DNA from: Vasconcelosia minhoensis LEGE 07310
GTDB lineage: Bacteria; Cyanobacteriota; Cyanobacteriia; Phormidesmidales; Phormidesmidaceae
Assembly (NCBI RefSeq): GCF_015207255.1
Contig: NZ_JADEXG010000013.1
Span: 28,512 to 92,511 of the forward strand
DNA length: 64,000 nucleotides
Direction of reading: 5' to 3'
Both the position numbers and the translations under genes were made by a program. Below, in pieces: positions 61,112 to 64,000 of the stretch (position 1 is its first letter; each line of letters begins with the position of its first letter). Under the pieces are notes generated by a model that saw nothing but the letters and a program-made list of their open reading frames with translations, made no database searches and had not been told where the DNA came from.

Positions 61112-63607
61112 ATGCAAATCACAATCGACGTTCCTGATGAACTCGCCCAGCATTTCGACCGCGAGTATCTGAGTCGTGAGATTTTAGAATCTTTAGTCGT
61201 GCAGGCCTATCAACGCGAAAAAATCAGCAGTGCCGAAGTGGGTCGCATTCTAGAGCTACCCTCTCGTTGGGCCGTAGATGCTTTCCTAAAACAGCACCAT
61301 GCCGACCTCCACTACGATGAAGCCGACCTCGAACGCGATCGCTTACAAGTCCTCAAACTGTTGATGGCTCAAGCAGCGATTTCACTAGAAAATGCTCGAT
61401 TGTATGAACAGTTAGCAGACTATGCCAAAACACTGGAAAGCGAGGTAGAAGAGCGAACTCAAGCCTTGCAGCAGGCGATCGCAGCGCGTCAACAAGCAGA
61501 AGAGGCATTACAACGTAGCGAAGCCAAGTTCCGCAATATCTTTGAAAACTCGCAGGTGGGCATCTTCCGAAACCGCATTTGTGATGGATTAATTCTCGAT
61601 GCCAATCAACGCTTTGCCAATCTGTATGGCTTTGATTCACCAGAGGAGATGATTGGGCTGGAATGCACCGCAAGCTACTATGTCAATCCTAGCGAGCGCC
61701 AACAATTCCTTGAGTTACTGAAGCGAAATGGGGAAGTGCGAAGCTATGAAGTCCAGATGCGAAAACGAGATGGGACAATATTTTGGGGACTTTTCTCTTC
61801 CTATTTGAATGCAGGCGGTGACTACATCGAAGGCATACTTGCGGATATTAGCGATCACAAACAGGCAGAAGCCGCATTACGGCAAAGTGAAGCGAACTAT
61901 CGTAACCTGCTACAAACTGCGAACTCCGTTATCCTTCGCTATGGCCCGCAGGGAAGAATTCACTACATCAACGATTATGGGGTAAAACTCCTGGGCTATG
62001 AAGAACATGAAATTTTAGGGCGCACCGTCTTTGAAAGCATTATTCCAGAAGCCGAACTCTCTGGACGCGATATGAGACCCTTCGTCCATGATTTACTTCG
62101 CAATCCTCAATTGTACCCGCATGGTGAGGGTGAAAACCTGTGTCGAGACGGTCGGCGCGTTTGGATGGAGTGGTCAAATCAAGCCATCTTTAACAACCAG
62201 GGAGAGGTCGTTGAAATTTTATCGGTAGGCAACGACACCACCCAGCGTAAGGCGGCAGAAGAGGCGTTACAACGCAGTGAAGCCAAGTTCCGCACGATCT
62301 TTGAGAACTCGCAGGTCGGCATCTTCCGAACTCGCCTTTGTGATGGATTAATTCTTGATGCCAATCAACGCTTTGCAGATCTGTTTGGCTTTGATTCACC
62401 AGAGGAGATGATCGGGCTGGAGCACACTACAGGCTACTATGTCGATTCCAACGTTCGCCAACACGCCATTGAGTTGCTGAAGCGGGATGGGGAAGTGCGA
62501 AGCTTTGAAATCCAGATGCGAAAACGAGATGGCACAGCGTTTTGGGGACTTTACTCCGGTTATCTGAATGCAACCGATAAATACATAGAAGGCGTGGTTG
62601 CGGATATTAGCGATCGCAAACAGGCAGAGATCGCGCTGCAAGCCTCTGAAGCAGAACTACGGGCGCTGTTTTCAGCTATTCCCGACCCAATCTGTATCTT
62701 CGATGCTGAGGGGAAATTGATCTGTGCAATCAAAGGAAATCCGTCCTATGGAGAGTTGCATCGGGAGGAGTATATTGGCACAACCCTGCATCAACTTTAT
62801 GCTCAGGAACTAGCGGATGAATTTCTGCATTACATTCAGCAGGTGCTGAGAACCCAAGAAATTCTTACCGTTGAATACAGCCAGTGGCTATCTGAACGAG
62901 AAATCTGGTTTTCGGCTCGCATTGCCCCAATTCAGCACGAGCAGGTGATTTGGTTGGCACGAGATATTACGCTGCAAAAGCAAGCAGAAGCAGCCTCGAT
63001 TTTAGAAGAACGTAACCGCATGGCACGCGAAATTCACGATACCCTGGCTCAGGCGTTTACAGGCATTTTGGCTCAGGTCGGAGCGGCAAATCAGGTGCTA
63101 ACGGATGATGTAGAAGCAACTGGGGCACATCTAGACCTGATCAAAGAATTGGCGCGAACTGGACTGGCTGAAGCGCGGCGATCGGTCTTTGCACTCCGTC
63201 CTCAGCTTTTGGAGGAGGGCAGTTTACAGAGCGCTCTACATCGTCTCGTAGCTCAAACCAGGGCTACCGCAATGGATACTACTTTGTATTATGAGATCGA
63301 GGGTGCAGTGTATTCTCTACCCACTGAGGTCGAGAATAACCTACTGCGGATTGGGCAGGAAGCCTTAACCAATGCGATTAGACACGCCAATGCTGACGAA
63401 ATTCGAGTGGAGCTAGTCTATGATCTCGACCAGGTTTGCCTGCGGGTGCAAGACAATGGACAGGGCTTTGGAGTCGGAAGTATTCCCTGCTCGGAGGGTT
63501 TTGGCTTACTCGGCATGAGCGAACGGGCAGAGCGTATCGACGCACAGCTCACGATTAGGAGTCAGCCTGGGCAAGGAACAGAGATTATTGTAGTAGTTGG
63601 GGTGTAG
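61112..63607 (+). CDS. UPF0175-histidine kinase fusion protein
   Basis: 831 residues. Residues 1-~75 are a UPF0175 antitoxin-like domain: MQITIDVPDELAQHF, then KISSAEVGRILELPSRWAVD. At ~76 it switches directly to LQVLKLLMAQAAISLENARL, the last helix of a GAF domain, then a coiled coil and PAS domains at ~130-255, ~255-380, ~385-508 and ~510-625. The kinase end is NarL-type: HisKA_3 with phospho-His in MAREIHDTLAQAFTGILAQV, and HATPase with IGQEALTNAIRHA, DNGQGFG and GFGLLGMSERAERI. PAS 1 and 3 are near duplicates. The fusion point coincides with a HIP1 palindrome at 61335-61342. The missing GAF body suggests a truncated sensor given a new 5' end. No response regulator is adjacent. Confidence 0.85.
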   Translation: MQITIDVPDELAQHFDREYLSREILESLVVQAYQREKISSAEVGRILELPSRWAVDAFLKQHHADLHYDEADLERDRLQVLKLLMAQAAISLENARLYEQLADYAKTLESEVEERTQALQQAIAARQQAEEALQRSEAKFRNIFENSQVGIFRNRICDGLILDANQRFANLYGFDSPEEMIGLECTASYYVNPSERQQFLELLKRNGEVRSYEVQMRKRDGTIFWGLFSSYLNAGGDYIEGILADISDHKQAEAALRQSEANYRNLLQTANSVILRYGPQGRIHYINDYGVKLLGYEEHEILGRTVFESIIPEAELSGRDMRPFVHDLLRNPQLYPHGEGENLCRDGRRVWMEWSNQAIFNNQGEVVEILSVGNDTTQRKAAEEALQRSEAKFRTIFENSQVGIFRTRLCDGLILDANQRFADLFGFDSPEEMIGLEHTTGYYVDSNVRQHAIELLKRDGEVRSFEIQMRKRDGTAFWGLYSGYLNATDKYIEGVVADISDRKQAEIALQASEAELRALFSAIPDPICIFDAEGKLICAIKGNPSYGELHREEYIGTTLHQLYAQELADEFLHYIQQVLRTQEILTVEYSQWLSEREIWFSARIAPIQHEQVIWLARDITLQKQAEAASILEERNRMAREIHDTLAQAFTGILAQVGAANQVLTDDVEATGAHLDLIKELARTGLAEARRSVFALRPQLLEEGSLQSALHRLVAQTRATAMDTTLYYEIEGAVYSLPTEVENNLLRIGQEALTNAIRHANADEIRVELVYDLDQVCLRVQDNGQGFGVGSIPCSEGFGLLGMSERAERIDAQLTIRSQPGQGTEIIVVVGV
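61335..61342. other. HIP1 palindrome at the domain junction
   Basis: GCGATCGC spans the codons where the UPF0175 part (…DLERDR) meets the GAF-derived part (LQVLKLL). HIP1 is the over-represented cyanobacterial octamer; here it could mark the recombination point. Confidence 0.7.
61502..61865 (+). repeat. PAS-domain duplication in the kinase, copy 1 (copy 2 at 62261-62627)
   Basis: Offset by 759 bp (253 codons), the two stretches share long identical DNA runs, for example TGTGATGGATTAATTCT and GGCTTTGATTCACCAGAGG, and the protein core SEAKFRxIFENSQVGIF. A second, different PAS domain lies between them. Confidence 0.85.
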
Positions 63608-63610
63608 GGT

Positions 63611-63979
63611 ATGGGTAGGTTGGAGAGTTTTCGGGATTTGGAAGTCTGGAAAGTATCAATGCGATTAGCAAAGGCGGTTTATCAAGCAACAGAAGTGATG
63701 CCTAAGCACGAAATTTATGGATTAACTTCGCAAATTCGGAGAGCCTGTGTTTCTGTGCCTGCCAATATTGCTGAGGGATATGGACGGAATCATCGTAAGG
63801 AGTATCTTCAGTTCCTCGGTATTGCGAATGGAAGCCTCAAAGAATTGGAAACCTTGCTTCTCCTTACCAATAGCTTGAATTACATTAATGACATTACCGA
63901 ATTAATGAGTTTGTGTGACAGTACAGGACGCCTACTAACCCGTCTCCGTCAGAGTCTTCAAAGGAGAATCGACAATTGA
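63611..63979 (+). CDS. Four-helix-bundle protein (S23/IVP family)
   Basis: A 122-residue protein. FRDLEVWKVSMRLAKAVYQA, LTSQIRRACVSVPANIAEGY with GR, and YLQFLGIANGSLKELETLLL are the signature of the family named after proteins encoded in 23S rRNA intervening sequences. It forms pentameric helical bundles, function unknown. Genes of this type occur widely as small accessory ORFs. The start ATG lies three bases after the kinase stop, so the two are probably co-translated. Confidence 0.9.
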   Translation: MGRLESFRDLEVWKVSMRLAKAVYQATEVMPKHEIYGLTSQIRRACVSVPANIAEGYGRNHRKEYLQFLGIANGSLKELETLLLLTNSLNYINDITELMSLCDSTGRLLTRLRQSLQRRIDN

Positions 63980-64000
63980 CACCCCGCACACCCCACACCC
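63979..64000. repeat. C-rich short tandem repeat at the window edge
   Basis: ACACCCCGCACACCCCACACCC shows a CACACCC-like heptameric rhythm, like cyanobacterial short tandem repetitive sequences. It is cut by the window end. Confidence 0.5.

Overview
The window looks like chromosomal DNA of a cyanobacterium, probably a filamentous Leptolyngbya/Nodosilinea-type organism. The palindrome GCGATCGC (HIP1) is frequent in most ordinary genes. Several genes are characteristic of cyanobacteria: DUF1830, DUF4079 and DUF2227 proteins, a transaldolase with a C-terminal EF-hand pair, XisI, and a multi-PAS histidine kinase. The assignment rests on gene content only.

Layout. (1) 1-5.7 kb is an accessory stretch: the first codons of a 3-hydroxyisobutyrate-dehydrogenase-like gene, a repeat-built Cys lipoprotein, a DUF2227 protein, tRNA-Val(UAC), a broken DUF433 gene, a DprA-like protein, a PIN toxin-antitoxin pair, XisI with a remnant of its XisH partner, a nucleotidyltransferase-fold protein and an unknown protein. 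(2) 6.2-35.7 kb is one uninterrupted reading frame of about 9,824 codons. It encodes a modular, adhesin-like protein with metalloprotease-like domains near both ends, duplicated seven-bladed propellers, 13 CARDB domains, 9 putative-Ig repeats, an RHS-like block, a dockerin, a NucA-type nuclease, 8 PKD domains and a Calx-beta domain. A recognisable pentapeptide-repeat gene lies antisense inside it. (3) 35.7-36.3 kb carries an inverted-repeat element and an IS630-type transposase remnant. (4) 37.5-42.9 kb is an arsenic resistance cluster on the minus strand, in transcription order arsR, pstS-like, acr3, methyltransferase, arsC, arsI, arsH. It should cover arsenate reduction, arsenite efflux and methylarsenical breakdown. 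The pstS-like gene carries a copy of the acr3 5' end. (5) 43-58 kb is mostly housekeeping: Rpn nuclease, pterin dehydratase, inositol-phosphatase family protein, transaldolase, small membrane proteins, ABC ATPase, atypical response regulator, Grx/BolA pair, subtilase, acyltransferase, TadA and PcrA. (6) 57.9-59.7 kb resembles integron gene cassettes (GFA protein, attC-like site, AAC(3)-I-like acetyltransferase with an internal deletion) followed by a frameshifted secreted pentapeptide gene. (7) 59.8-64 kb holds a Uma2 protein, 3-methyladenine glycosylase, a UPF0175-histidine kinase fusion and a four-helix-bundle protein.

The window is striking for chimeras: the antisense gene inside the giant frame, the acr3 leader on pstS, the UPF0175 domain on a kinase, and the cassette-like region. 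All functions are read from motifs and remembered family features; no database search was run.
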